DNA of 51,898 nt, taken from positions 1 to 51,898 of the forward strand of contig JAPOOG010000049.1 in assembly GCA_026713545.1 (NCBI GenBank), written 5' to 3'. A program made the position numbers and the translations under genes. Below, piece by piece: positions 9,081-18,486 of this stretch (position 1 is its first letter; every line of letters begins with the position of its first letter). Source of the stretch: Bryobacterales bacterium (GTDB taxonomy: Bacteria > Acidobacteriota > Terriglobia > Bryobacterales > UBA6623). The notes beneath the pieces are model-generated. The model had not been told where the DNA came from and did not search any database. It saw nothing but the letters and a program-made list of their open reading frames with translations.

Positions 9081-11642
9081 TCACCTTCCGGATTGAACAG
9101 ACTGAACGTTCGCCAAGTTGCGGCGCGCATCCTCAAAGCTCGGACGTAATCTGACGGCCTCTTCGAAACAGCGTTCCGCTTCTTGCGGGTTACCCTGCCG
9201 CGCATAAGCTGTTCCCATGTTGTTCCAGGCCTCGGGATATTCCGGTCGCGCATGAACCGCCCCGCGGTAGGAGGAGATGGCGGCCTCGAAGCGTCCTTGC
9301 CGCGCCAGCAGAAGGCCCCTGTTGTAAAGAGCTTCCGCGAATAGAGGCTGCAGCCGGATCGCCTCGTTGAAGTGATACAGCGCCTCCTCGATCTCTCCCT
9401 TAGCCGCGAGGACGCCAGCGAAAGCATGATGAGACTCCGCTGAGAATGGATCGAGGCGGACAGCTTCGTTCAGCAGAGGGTATGCCTCGGCAAAAAGTCC
9501 CTCCGCTGCGAGCGAAGCCCCCAAGTGGTAGCGGGGAGATACTGACTCTGGATCGGCGTCGATAGCCCGGCGGAAGGAGTCATGGGCAGCAGTCACTTGG
9601 CCCAACTGGAGACGGGCTATTCCCATGTTCTCATGCGCTCCCGCGAAAGCAGGCCGCATCTCGATCGCGCGGTGGAAGTGGTCTACGGCATCCGTGATCT
9701 GCCCACGCTCCATCGCAATAAGCCCCAGGTTGTTCTCCGCCTCCGGATAGGCAGGCCGCAGCCGCAGCGCCTCTTTGTACATCCCGGCGGCGTCATCCAG
9801 CATCCCCTGTTCCTGCAGAACAGAGCCCAAGCCAAAATGCCCAGCAGCATTTCGACGGTCCAATGAAAGGACATACCGAAACGCTTGTGACGCCTCATTG
9901 AGATCTCCAAACTCCCGTGCTGACGCCCCGAGCGAGGTCAGCCAGTAGAGGTTTTCCGGCACCGTCTCGAGGAGAATTCGCCACTGGCCGGTAGCCGGCC
10001 GGGGCGAACCTGAGGCATCCAGGGTCTCGGCGTAGCGGCGGCGGAGATGAGGGTTTCCGGGATCCCGAGCCAGGGCGGACTCGTAGACCATAGCCGCCTC
10101 AGCTTTCAACTCACGCAGTGTCTCGCGCCCTAGCCGGTGGCGAAGCCGCTTGGCAATTGCCGCCTGGGAATCCCCATAATCGAGTTGATTCAGGAAAGGA
10201 GGTTGCTCCATCAGTTCGGCGATCTCTCGCCACATCCGGGAGCAGTCCCAACGAGTTAACGCCATCTGCCGGGCGATCGTTTCCCTGGTGGGGGTCTGAC
10301 CGGTTCTTCGGGCACCTTTCCGTTTCAGGTCCTCACGAAGCGAATGGGCAATGGCTCGGGCCAGCAGGTAGTTGCCGCTGAAACGCAAATGAACATGTTC
10401 ATAAAACCAATCTGCGCCTGGGATCCTGTCATGACTCGCTTCCGTGAAAATCTTCTCTGCATCGATCAGGGCAAGCCCCTCCTGGCCGAGCGTTACAGCC
10501 ACTTCACGAATAATCGCGTTCAAGCGCGAGTCGGCCCGGAACCGAAGCGTATCCAAGTCCCGAGCCCGAGCGAAATGCCGACGAGCCTCATCAGCCCGAG
10601 CGGCTTCCCGCAAACACTGACCGAGGCGATACTCGAGGTCCGCCGAACCGTCATCAATGCCCGATGCGAGTTCAAAACTCTCGATCGCCTCAGCGTATTG
10701 TCCTTTCGCCTGATGCGCCGCACCAGCCTGGTAAGCCGCCTCCCACTCACGGAGCCGCCTCGCATCAACCTCAGGGCTCCACGATCCAAACGGTGCGCTG
10801 TCCGCAAGGTTCACCGCGACCGTCGAGAGCAGCACGCGGGCTCCGGCGTCCAGTCCTGCACGACAGATATCTTCTACATTGGCATGGAAGTGATCGTAAA
10901 CCTGTTCTGCCCGCGGATCGCCCCAGGGAATCTGGTTTTCGAGGAACATCGCCATCCCCCGCCACTCACTCGGCGCTTCGCTGGCGCGTCCCAGTTGAGC
11001 GGCTTGCCGAAGCAACTGACCGGTCCGGGTCGCTCCTACTCGGATCGCGACCCTCACAGCCGGCAGAGGAGATCCCGGGGCGCCAAAAACCGAAGATGGT
11101 CCGTACGGCCCTACAAACTCGTTGTTACCGAGGTAGACAACAAGCGCGTCCGGCTCATAGCGCGCGCACTCGCGCACGACCGGCAGGACAACATGGGAGT
11201 TTACAGCGGTCATGGCCGCGTTGATCACCTCGGCGTCAAGACCCTCGTACTCCTCCTCCAGCAAGGTCTCCAGCACCCTTGCAACTCCGAACGCCGGCTC
11301 CGGGAAGCCCATGGCCGCGGAGCCGCCCAGGACGAAGACTCGATACGTTCCCGGATCCTTGACCCTCCGAAACCGCTCGACCTCGGGTGTACGGGCGATT
11401 GAAGCGGGAAAGAAACGGCGGCCAAAGAACTGGTTCGTCTGGATGAAACCCCGCTCGGAGGCTTTGACGAAGAATGCAGCAGGCTGGCCCACTTCCGAGA
11501 TTCGTAAACCCGTCTCGAGAAGAGCCAGGATGACAGCCGGCAGCGCGATCACGGACGCAAAGCGAAAGAGCCACAGTCGCCTGCCACGCGGTGAACTGTC
11601 GGTCCTACTGTCTCTTCGGAGCGGTTTGCGGGGTTGTCTCAC
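9081..11642 (-). CDS. Membrane-anchored SGNH/GDSL-type hydrolase with TPR repeats
   Basis: An 853-residue protein starting at GTG 11642. It has one membrane segment at about residues 27-43 (S-V-I-A-L-P-A-V-I-L-A-L-L), then an SGNH-like domain with G-G-S-A-A-M-G (block I serine), G-N-N-E (block III) and D411-W-F-Y-E-H-V-H (block V Asp/His). The second half is a long TPR array (for example A-E-N-N-L-G-L-I-A and A-W-N-N-M-G-T-A-Y). Such SGNH-TPR fusions are common in Acidobacteriota and Planctomycetota; SGNH enzymes are esterases or acyl-transferring enzymes, but no substrate can be assigned. It is divergent from the TPR lipoprotein gene (92-base shared upstream region) and convergent with the cytochrome gene. 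Confidence 0.8.
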   Translation of the reverse strand: MRQPRKPLRRDSRTDSSPRGRRLWLFRFASVIALPAVILALLETGLRISEVGQPAAFFVKASERGFIQTNQFFGRRFFPASIARTPEVERFRRVKDPGTYRVFVLGGSAAMGFPEPAFGVARVLETLLEEEYEGLDAEVINAAMTAVNSHVVLPVVRECARYEPDALVVYLGNNEFVGPYGPSSVFGAPGSPLPAVRVAIRVGATRTGQLLRQAAQLGRASEAPSEWRGMAMFLENQIPWGDPRAEQVYDHFHANVEDICRAGLDAGARVLLSTVAVNLADSAPFGSWSPEVDARRLREWEAAYQAGAAHQAKGQYAEAIESFELASGIDDGSADLEYRLGQCLREAARADEARRHFARARDLDTLRFRADSRLNAIIREVAVTLGQEGLALIDAEKIFTEASHDRIPGADWFYEHVHLRFSGNYLLARAIAHSLREDLKRKGARRTGQTPTRETIARQMALTRWDCSRMWREIAELMEQPPFLNQLDYGDSQAAIAKRLRHRLGRETLRELKAEAAMVYESALARDPGNPHLRRRYAETLDASGSPRPATGQWRILLETVPENLYWLTSLGASAREFGDLNEASQAFRYVLSLDRRNAAGHFGLGSVLQEQGMLDDAAGMYKEALRLRPAYPEAENNLGLIAMERGQITDAVDHFHRAIEMRPAFAGAHENMGIARLQLGQVTAAHDSFRRAIDADPESVSPRYHLGASLAAEGLFAEAYPLLNEAVRLDPFSAESHHAFAGVLAAKGEIEEALYHFNEAIRLQPLFAEALYNRGLLLARQGRFEAAISSYRGAVHARPEYPEAWNNMGTAYARQGNPQEAERCFEEAVRLRPSFEDARRNLANVQSVQSGR

Positions 11643-11734
11643 GGGCTTGCCTTACCGAACCTCTTCCGAGGATGACCTGCGCGACATCTCGACCCGTTTC
11701 GCCTTCGTTGACTTGCTCAAAATGAAAATCTACG

Positions 11735-13186
11735 ATGGGGAGCGTGTCGGATGCGGCTATAGGGAGGTTGCTGAGCGGTATCGCGATCGGCATCATTCTA
11801 GGCTGCACCGGCCCTCCCGACAAACCGGACAGCGCTCAGGCAGTTCCTCCAGGGCTGCCTCGCCTCCAAGTCGAAGCCATCCATGACGCCGCCCGCGTGG
11901 ATATCGAAGAAGCTCTCATGCAGGCACAGCGGAACCCGGCAGATGCGGCTGCGTCAGGGCGGCTCGGAATGATTCTGCATGCCTACAAGCAATACGAATC
12001 CGCAGCGGCCTGTTACGAGCGTGCCCACGTTCTCGCGGCTGGCGAGTTCCGATGGGCATACTACCTTGGAACAGTGCGATTCTTGCTTGGCCAGGATCAA
12101 GCCGCTGAGGCTTCGCTTCGCAAAGCCCTGGTTCTCGACCCCCGGTATCTGCCCGCCCGCATCAAGCTAGCAAAAATTCTGTTCTCGCGAGGAGACAACG
12201 CGGGAAGTGAACGCGAATATCGCTCTGCTCTCGAGCAAGCACCCGGATCCGCCCTCGCGCATTACGGCCTTGGCCGCGCCATCGCCTCGCGCGACGGCGT
12301 TCAGGCGGCAATCAACCATTACCGCAGCGCGATCAAGCTCCTACCTGGTTTCGGAGCCGCCCACTACGCGCTCGCCCAGGCCTATCGATCCAGCGGAGAC
12401 CACAAGAAAGCAAAGGCCCACTTCGAACTGTTCCAGAAGAACAACTCTGGGGAAGACTTGCAGGACCCATTGCTGCACGAGGTCTCCTCGCTCGCGCGCG
12501 CACCCTCCAACAATCACTATCTGCAAGGGCTTGCCTTGACTGAAGCGGGTGATATCGCGGCCGCAGTGAACGAATTCGAAAAAGCCCTCGCAGTCGACCC
12601 GAATCTGATCGAGGCGCACGTGAATCTTGTCTCGCTCTACGGTGGACTAGGGCGGCCCGAGGACGTGGCGCGTCACTACAACGCTGCGGCAGAGAGGAAT
12701 CCCGATCGTGCAGACCTTCATTACAACTACGGTGTTTTCCAAGCGGAACGAACCCGCTACTCGGAAGGCGAGAAGGCGTTTCGCCGAGCCATCCAAGCTG
12801 ATCCTTCTTTCGCCGAAGCCCACAGCAATCTTGGTCAGATGCTCGAAGCGCAGCGCCGCATGAAGGAAGCCGAAGAACAATATCGTCTGGCAGTGCAGTA
12901 TAGACCGACCTACCGATTGGCGCACTTTCACTTGGGCCGTATTCTGTTTGGACGCGGCGAGACCGGCGAAGGGCTCAAGCATTTCCTGAAGACACTCACT
13001 CCCGAGGATGCGGAAACACCCAAATACATGCTCGACGTTGCCGTAGCCTATGTCCGGGCCGGCGATCCTGCAAACGCACGCCGCTACGCACTGCAGGCTC
13101 GCGAGCAGGCCTCTGATCTCGGACAAGGCGAGGTCGTCTCGATCAGCGACCAGATTATCAAGAAGCTGGGAGGCCAAAGCCGCTGA
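11735..13186 (+). CDS. TPR-repeat lipoprotein
   Basis: A 483-residue protein made almost entirely of TPR repeats (for example A-H-Y-G-L-G-R-A, A-H-V-N-L-V-S-L-Y, A-H-S-N-L-G-Q-M-L). The N-terminus has a lipobox-like signal (G-I-A-I-G-I-I-L-G-C-T), so it is probably a lipoprotein. The ATG at 11735 lacks a clear ribosome-binding site. It is followed directly by the CRTAC1 gene, whose probable reading frame overlaps its stop codon. TPR proteins are scaffolds, and the specific role here is unknown. The repeated pairing with a CRTAC1 protein suggests that the two act together at the cell surface. Confidence 0.82.
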   Translation: MGSVSDAAIGRLLSGIAIGIILGCTGPPDKPDSAQAVPPGLPRLQVEAIHDAARVDIEEALMQAQRNPADAAASGRLGMILHAYKQYESAAACYERAHVLAAGEFRWAYYLGTVRFLLGQDQAAEASLRKALVLDPRYLPARIKLAKILFSRGDNAGSEREYRSALEQAPGSALAHYGLGRAIASRDGVQAAINHYRSAIKLLPGFGAAHYALAQAYRSSGDHKKAKAHFELFQKNNSGEDLQDPLLHEVSSLARAPSNNHYLQGLALTEAGDIAAAVNEFEKALAVDPNLIEAHVNLVSLYGGLGRPEDVARHYNAAAERNPDRADLHYNYGVFQAERTRYSEGEKAFRRAIQADPSFAEAHSNLGQMLEAQRRMKEAEEQYRLAVQYRPTYRLAHFHLGRILFGRGETGEGLKHFLKTLTPEDAETPKYMLDVAVAYVRAGDPANARRYALQAREQASDLGQGEVVSISDQIIKKLGGQSR

Positions 13187-13254
13187 CTTCAAAGCAGACT
13201 GCGGACGGGGCGAGGCTGGCCGGCGCAGTTCTTCTTGCCGTTGCGAAAGGGCTG

Positions 13255-14934
13255 TTGATCCTCCAGTCGTGCGCTGTCGAGCAGGTGGGCAGGGTCGACG
13301 AATCAGACCGTCCCATGTTTCGTGAAGCCGCCGAAGAGACAGGGCTTCGTTTCCGACATTTCACCGGAGCCACTGATGAATACTACCTGCCGGAGATCAC
13401 CGGGTCTGGTGTCGCGCTTTTTGATTACGACAATGACGGCGACCTCGACGTGTATCTCCTGCAAGGCGCTGCTCTGGGCTCTCCCGACAAACCGTTTTCT
13501 TTCCCGCTGCCGAACGGCCACCCTAGGGGCAACCGCCTGTTCCGAAACGAACTCACTCCTTCGGCCCACCTCGAATTCACGGATGTCACTGATACGGCCG
13601 GAGTGGGTGACGAGGGCTACGGGATGGGTGTGGCTGTGGGCGACTACGATGCTGACGGCACTCTGGATCTGTATGTCACCAACTTCGGCCCGAACGTGCT
13701 TTACCGCGGCAACAGCGACGGGACTTTCAGCGACGTCACCACCCGGAGCGGCACAGCGGAAGACAACTGGAGCACAAGCGCCGCTTTCTTCGACTACGAT
13801 GCCGACGGCGACCTCGATCTTTTCCACACGAACTACGTTGACTTCTCCATTGAGAAGAACCGAGTATGCCATGAACCCGCCGGAGCGCGTGACCACTGCG
13901 ACCCGGCAGTCTACGCCCCCCTTCCTGATCGGCTGCTTCGCAACGACGGTGAGGGCCGCTTCAGCGACGTCACGGCGAACGCCGGCATCGATCAAGCCTT
14001 TGGCAGCGGCCTCGGAGTGATCCACGCCGACTTCAATGGTGACCGCCGCATCGACATTTACGTTGCGAATGACGGCAACCCCAACCAACTCTGGGAAAAC
14101 CAAGGCGATGGCCGCTTCAAGGAGACAGCCCTGGTTTCTGGCGCCGCCCTGAATGCCGACGGCCGCTGGGAAGCGAGCATGGGTGTGACGACGGCAGACT
14201 TCGACCAGGATGGCGACCTCGACCTCTTCATGACACACCTGGCCCGCGAGACGAACACGTTGTATCTCAATGACGGCAAGGGTCGATTCGAAGACGCCAC
14301 GCGTCGCTTCGGCCTTGCGATGGAAAGCTTTCCGTTTACGGGATTCGGCACCGGCTGGTTCGACTACGATCAAGATGGCTTCCTTGACCTATTCATCGCC
14401 AACGGCGCCGTCACCATGATCGAAAGTCAGCGCGGCAACCCTTATCCGTTCCAACAGAGCAACCAGCTTTTCCGCAATGAGGCCGGACGACGTTTCCGCG
14501 AAGTCAGCAGCGAAGCCGGCCCGGCGTTGTCTCATGCCGAAGTCAGCCGCGGCACGGCGTTCGGTGATATTGACAACGATGGCGACGTTGACATCGTGGT
14601 CAACAACAACAACGGGCCTGCTCGACTGCTGCTCAACGAAACACGCGGTGAGAAGCCGTGGATGCAGTTGCGATTGCAGTCCAAAGGGATGAACCGGGAA
14701 GCCATCGGCGCGGAAGTTCAGGTGAATCGCGCAGGAAAGCCGCCATTGATCAAGACGGTGCGCCGCGATGGGAGTTACCTCAGCTCAAGCGATGCCCGTG
14801 TCCACATTGGCCTCGGTGATTCCGTAGCAAGCCAAATCGTCGTCCGCTGGCCATCGGGTCCAGTAGAGAGGTTCCTGGCGGAGAGTCGTCACTTCGTCAC
14901 ACTCGTTCAAGGGAAAGGGACGACAACTCCCTAG
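13255..14934 (+). CDS. CRTAC1-family protein with FG-GAP/VCBS repeats and ASPIC/UnbV domain
   Basis: The protein has repeated calcium-binding propeller motifs (D-Y-D-N-D-G-D-L-D, D-Y-D-A-D-G, D-F-D-Q-D-G-D-L-D, D-I-D-N-D-G-D-V-D) and ends in an ASPIC/UnbV domain (G-A-E-V-Q-V, V-R-R-D-G-S-Y-L-S-S-S-D, H-I-G-L-G-D, V-R-W-P-S-G). These are exported proteins of unknown biochemical role. The frame is open upstream of the TTG at 13255 back to 13183 and reads as a lipoprotein leader (R-L-A-G-A-V-L-L-A-V-A-K-G-L-L-I-L-Q-S-C). The native start is therefore probably the CTG at 13183, nine bases after GGGAGG and overlapping the stop of the TPR lipoprotein gene. I give the first conventional start and flag the other. 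The gene forms an operon with the lipoprotein gene. Confidence 0.88.
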   Translation: MILQSCAVEQVGRVDESDRPMFREAAEETGLRFRHFTGATDEYYLPEITGSGVALFDYDNDGDLDVYLLQGAALGSPDKPFSFPLPNGHPRGNRLFRNELTPSAHLEFTDVTDTAGVGDEGYGMGVAVGDYDADGTLDLYVTNFGPNVLYRGNSDGTFSDVTTRSGTAEDNWSTSAAFFDYDADGDLDLFHTNYVDFSIEKNRVCHEPAGARDHCDPAVYAPLPDRLLRNDGEGRFSDVTANAGIDQAFGSGLGVIHADFNGDRRIDIYVANDGNPNQLWENQGDGRFKETALVSGAALNADGRWEASMGVTTADFDQDGDLDLFMTHLARETNTLYLNDGKGRFEDATRRFGLAMESFPFTGFGTGWFDYDQDGFLDLFIANGAVTMIESQRGNPYPFQQSNQLFRNEAGRRFREVSSEAGPALSHAEVSRGTAFGDIDNDGDVDIVVNNNNGPARLLLNETRGEKPWMQLRLQSKGMNREAIGAEVQVNRAGKPPLIKTVRRDGSYLSSSDARVHIGLGDSVASQIVVRWPSGPVERFLAESRHFVTLVQGKGTTTP

Positions 14935-14955
14935 ACAGCGCTTTTCGACTTCGTG

Positions 14956-15362
14956 ATGCACGGCGAGACAAGTGAATCGGCTCCCGAACCAATGGGCCTC
15001 AGCTACAGGCGAGTCCTGTCGGTTCGGGACCTGATCATCCACGGCATTGTTCTGATCCGGCCCACAGCACTGGTGGGTATATTCGGAATCGCTCCGGGCA
15101 AATCCGGGGACATGCCGCCGCCACCATTCTCATTGCAATGGTGGGCATGATGCCGTCTGTGCCGAGCTACGGCCGCATTGCTGCGCGTTACCCCCTATCG
15201 GGTTTCTCCTACGCCTATGCGGGTCGCGCCTTCGGGACCCATGCCGGTTTCTTGACCGGCTGGGTTCTGTTTCTCGACTACCACATCATCCCGGTAATAC
15301 GCACCCTATACGACGCTCTGCGATTACAACGCCTGGTTCCCGTGAATCCTTACCTGGCGTGA
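14956..15362 (+). pseudogene. Decayed N-terminal fragment of an APC-family amino acid permease
   Basis: Two overlapping frames (14956-15150 and 15138-15362) together match the first three membrane segments of an APC permease: S-Y-R-R-V-L-S-V-R-D-L-I-I-H-G-I-V-L-I, then M-V-G-M-M-P-S-V-P-S-Y-G-R-I-A-A-R-Y-P, then G-F-S-Y-A-Y-A-G-R-A-F-G-T-H-A-G-F-L-T-G-W. A frameshift near 15115-15125 separates them, and the remaining two thirds of a ~450-residue permease is missing. The sequence 15363-15534 contains nothing recognisable. The family assignment is by motif recognition. Confidence 0.7.
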
Positions 15363-15540
15363 GGGGTGGTGACGATCGGCCTTCATTCGTACATGCATCT
15401 ACGCGGTGTCTGCTCAATGGACCGAGCGAAAGCGGCAGGCGGGTACTGAGCGTGATGGTTCCGGCTGTTACCATGAACCGCTGAACGCATGAGTTGCTTA
15501 TCCACTTGCCGCCTGCCGGAAGCAACGCCGAGACGTGGAG

Positions 15541-17112
15541 ATGAGCCAAGTGAAAGTTCCAGAGAAGGTTTTTGTTTGGTCCGCATGCGTGGTCGCGGCC
15601 CTTTGTACGCCGCATTGTGCGAGTCAAATTCCCGCTCAGGAAGAGTTCCCGATCGGGCTCGCCCAGGGCGTGCTGGCAGGGGAGGCGGCGGATACGAGCG
15701 TGCTGCTGCAATCCCGGCTTACGTCAACACACCCGATGGTCGATCGGCACTGGTCGGGGATCGTCGGCAGCCAGGGATTCGGCCGATTCGAGATCGCTGA
15801 AAACAGTGAGTTCCGTGACAGCCGTTTCAGCGAGTGGATCGAAGCCGTTCCGGACTACGACTTCATCGTCAAGACGAAGGTGAAGGATCTCAAGCCGGGA
15901 ACGCGCCACTACTATCGTCTCCAGTTCGGGCCTGATCGAGAGCGAACACGGACCTCGAAACCGGGGACCTTCACGACGCACTCCGGCGCCGCAGGTGAGG
16001 ACGAAATTTCGTTCGCCGTGGTGACCGGGATGAACTATTCGGCGTTCCACCACTACGGTCAGGGGAGCCGTTGGCCTCCCTATCAAGGCACAGACAAGCA
16101 TCTCGGTTACCCTGCCCTGGCGGCGATGCTGACGAAGAAGCCGGACTTCTTCGTCGCAACCGGCGACAACGTCTACTATGACGCTCCGAAGACCGGCCGC
16201 GCCGAGACGCCGCATCAGATCCGGATGAAATACCAGGAACAATTCTCGCAGCCGCGATTCCTCGATCTGTTTCGTGAAACGGCGACCTACTGGATCAAGG
16301 ACGATCATGATCACCGCTTCAACGACTCCGACGCGGTAAACCCTTTCCTGCTCCGTGAAGTGGCGCGGACTTCGGACGAGGCCTATCCTGACGAGAACAT
16401 GCGGCCCTGGATCTCCGGCTCCGGACACTTGCCGACTCATGAGACGGGCATCCACATGTTTCGCGAGCAAGTGCCGGTTGTCGATCCGAAGGACCCGGAC
16501 TCGAAGACTTACCGTACGTTTCGCGTGACCCAGTCGCTACAGGTGTGGTTCGTCGAGGGTCGAGATTACCGCAGCCCCAACGACATGCCGGACGGTCCGG
16601 ACAAGACGATCTGGGGCGCCGAGCAGAAGGCCTGGCTGAAGCGGACATTGCTCGAAAGCGACGCCACGTTCAAAATCCTGTTCAGCGCAACACCGATGGT
16701 GGGCCCGGACAGCATCAGCAAGCGTGACAATCACGTGAATCTGCGCGGCTTTCGCCATGAAGGGGACGCGTTCTTCCGCTGGCTGGTCGAGAACGACTTC
16801 CTCGACAAGCATTTCTATATCGTTTGCGGCGACCGGCATTGGCAGTATCACGCCGTACACCCGACAGGATTCGAGGAGTTTTCCTGCGGGGCTCTGGTGG
16901 ACGCCAACTCCATTCCAGGCAGCCGTCCGGGAGACGCCAACTCGACCGATCCCGAGGGGAAGATCCAGCACGCCTATCACAATGTGGAACCGACCGGCGG
17001 ATTCCTTGTGGTCACGGTCAAGCCCGGTTCGGGGAACGGTTCGACGGCAACATTCGAGTTTTTCGATGAGCAGGGCGTCAGCCTCTACCGGCACGTCAAG
17101 CGAGCCGACTGA
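15541..17112 (+). CDS. PhoD-like alkaline phosphatase/phosphodiesterase
   Basis: A 523-residue exported protein of the PhoD metallophosphatase family, which hydrolyses phosphate mono- or diesters in the periplasm. After a signal segment (V-F-V-W-S-A-C-V-V-A-A-L-C) there is an Ig-like N-terminal domain (L-K-P-G-T-R-H-Y-Y-R-L-Q-F-G). The catalytic domain carries G-D-N-V-Y-Y-D, K-D-D-H-D-H-R-F-N-D and C-G-D-R-H-W-Q, the three metal-ligand blocks of the family. A GTG at 15535 is an alternative start two codons earlier. The stop codon at 17110-17112 coincides with the first base of a family-A repeat. The gene is single and preceded by the permease remnant; no Pho-box-like site was recognised. Confidence 0.85.
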   Translation: MSQVKVPEKVFVWSACVVAALCTPHCASQIPAQEEFPIGLAQGVLAGEAADTSVLLQSRLTSTHPMVDRHWSGIVGSQGFGRFEIAENSEFRDSRFSEWIEAVPDYDFIVKTKVKDLKPGTRHYYRLQFGPDRERTRTSKPGTFTTHSGAAGEDEISFAVVTGMNYSAFHHYGQGSRWPPYQGTDKHLGYPALAAMLTKKPDFFVATGDNVYYDAPKTGRAETPHQIRMKYQEQFSQPRFLDLFRETATYWIKDDHDHRFNDSDAVNPFLLREVARTSDEAYPDENMRPWISGSGHLPTHETGIHMFREQVPVVDPKDPDSKTYRTFRVTQSLQVWFVEGRDYRSPNDMPDGPDKTIWGAEQKAWLKRTLLESDATFKILFSATPMVGPDSISKRDNHVNLRGFRHEGDAFFRWLVENDFLDKHFYIVCGDRHWQYHAVHPTGFEEFSCGALVDANSIPGSRPGDANSTDPEGKIQHAYHNVEPTGGFLVVTVKPGSGNGSTATFEFFDEQGVSLYRHVKRAD

Positions 17113-17288
17113 CCTGCATGCCTCACCACCCGACGGCCGAAGCACGCGATAAGACCGCCATGACTTCGTTGCGCTTGCTTGCCGTGCTCGATGTACTTTC
17201 AAGTACACCTGCGCGCGCCAAGCTGCGCGCGCCTCGTCCTGACGGCCCTCTCACGCACTTCGCCTCGCCACGTGGTGAGACATGCAGG
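17112..17288 (+). repeat. Family-A repeat, complete copy
   Basis: This copy runs from ACCTGCATGCCTCACCAC to GTGGTGAGACATGCAGG. The imperfect inverted ends extend about 30 bases (C-G-A-A-G and C-G-x-G-A positions conserved on both arms). The centre has a small palindrome around GTACTTTCAAGTAC followed by GCGCGCGCC. There is no open frame of note. It begins on the stop codon of the PhoD-like gene. Confidence 0.85.
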
Positions 17289-17540
17289 CTAGCGATCCGT
17301 GACCGGCACACAGACGGGAGACGTATGCCGGAGAGTGATTGCGGAAGGCAAAGGCAGGTTTTCGGAAAACAGATTGATCTCAAAGGCCGCCCGGGCCTTC
17401 AGCGCCGACAGCAAGCACGGGTCATGCTGTTCCCCATGTCTCTGAGACCCATGCATTTTCTTGAGCGCAGCGATTGCCGGCCCCGGGACGCCTTTGCCAG
17501 CCGCGGGCCGTGGAGAGGGCTCTGCTTCCGCGATGCAAGG
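17289..17540 (-). other. Possible gene remnant downstream of the ABC permease
   Basis: On the minus strand a frame ending at 17289 (TAG) reads like a protein C-terminus (K-K-M-H-G-S-Q-R-H-G-E-Q-H-D-P, then L-L-S-A-L-K-A-R-A-A-F-E-I-N-L-F) but has no plausible start of its own. It may be what is left of a third gene of the ABC operon. I cannot assign it to a family. Confidence 0.3.
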
Positions 17541-17544
17541 GGCG

Positions 17545-18486
17545 CTATTGGCGGAAGCGGCGTTTGCGGGCCTCGTCGACCGCGACAGCCAAGATGATGA
17601 TCGCTCCGATAAAAGCTTGTTGCAGATAAGGGTTGACGCCCAGCAGGTCGCTGCCATTCGAGAGCAGGCCCATGATCAAGGCGCCGATGAGGGTACCGAT
17701 GACGCTGCCTTCGCCGCCCGTGAGGCTGCCGCCACCGATGACGACGGCCGCGATGACCTGGAGTTCATAGCCCTGTCCGGCAGTGGGTTGACCGGTCATC
17801 AGGCGAGAGGCCTCGATCATTCCGGCAAGTCCGGTGAGCATGCCGGAGATCGCGTAGACCGCAATCGTATACCTGGCGACGGAAATCCCGGCATAGACGG
17901 CAGCTTCCTTGTTGCTGCCGATGGCGTAGGTGTAGCGGCCGAGCTTCGTCGAATGCAGAACCACGTGAGTGAGGACGGCACAGACCCCGAGCACGAATAG
18001 AACGGATGGAATGCCTGCGAGTGAGCCCTCGGCCAGAGATTCGAACTCCCGCGGGAGACCGACGACGGGGAGTCCGCCGGAGATGATGAGCGTGACGCCG
18101 CGGACGATACCGAGAGTGCCCAGGGTCACGATGAAGGGAGGGATCTTGAGCGAAGTGGTAAGGACACCGTTGAAGAGCCCCCAAAAGAGTCCGCAGAGAA
18201 GCCCGACGGCGATGCCGCCGGGAACGGGAAGTCCGCTCGCCATTGCCATGGCGCCCATGGTTCCGGCAAAGGCGAGAATGGCGCCGACGGAGAGGTCGAT
18301 ACCGCCGGAAACGATCACGAGCGTCATGCCGAGCGCCATGACATTGATGGTGGCGGTCTGACGAATGACGGCGGCAAGATTTGTGGGAGTCAGAAAGTTC
18401 GGCGAGGCGACCGAGAGAAAGATAAAAAGCGCAGCGAGGCTGAGGAACGGCAGGAGCCTTTGCCACGCGGCCGATCCGGTCTTCAT
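17545..18486 (-). CDS. Ribose/xylose-type sugar ABC transporter permease (RbsC family)
   Basis: A 313-residue inner-membrane protein with about eight to ten hydrophobic segments and the family motifs A-L-G-M-T-L-V-I-V-S-G-G-I-D-L-S-V-G, A-I-G-S-N and V-I-G-G-G-S-L-T-G-G-E-G-S-V. It is the BPD_transp_2-type permease of carbohydrate (CUT2) importers. Its ATG overlaps the stop of the ATPase gene by four bases (ATGA), so the two are translationally coupled. No periplasmic binding-protein gene is adjacent on either side. The sugar cannot be told from the permease alone. Confidence 0.9.
   Translation of the reverse strand: MKTGSAAWQRLLPFLSLAALFIFLSVASPNFLTPTNLAAVIRQTATINVMALGMTLVIVSGGIDLSVGAILAFAGTMGAMAMASGLPVPGGIAVGLLCGLFWGLFNGVLTTSLKIPPFIVTLGTLGIVRGVTLIISGGLPVVGLPREFESLAEGSLAGIPSVLFVLGVCAVLTHVVLHSTKLGRYTYAIGSNKEAAVYAGISVARYTIAVYAISGMLTGLAGMIEASRLMTGQPTAGQGYELQVIAAVVIGGGSLTGGEGSVIGTLIGALIMGLLSNGSDLLGVNPYLQQAFIGAIIILAVAVDEARKRRFRQ

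Noticed and set aside
10344..11402. 352-residue plus-strand frame opposite the SGNH-TPR gene
   Set aside because: Antisense shadow of a GC-rich gene; no domain and no ribosome-binding site.
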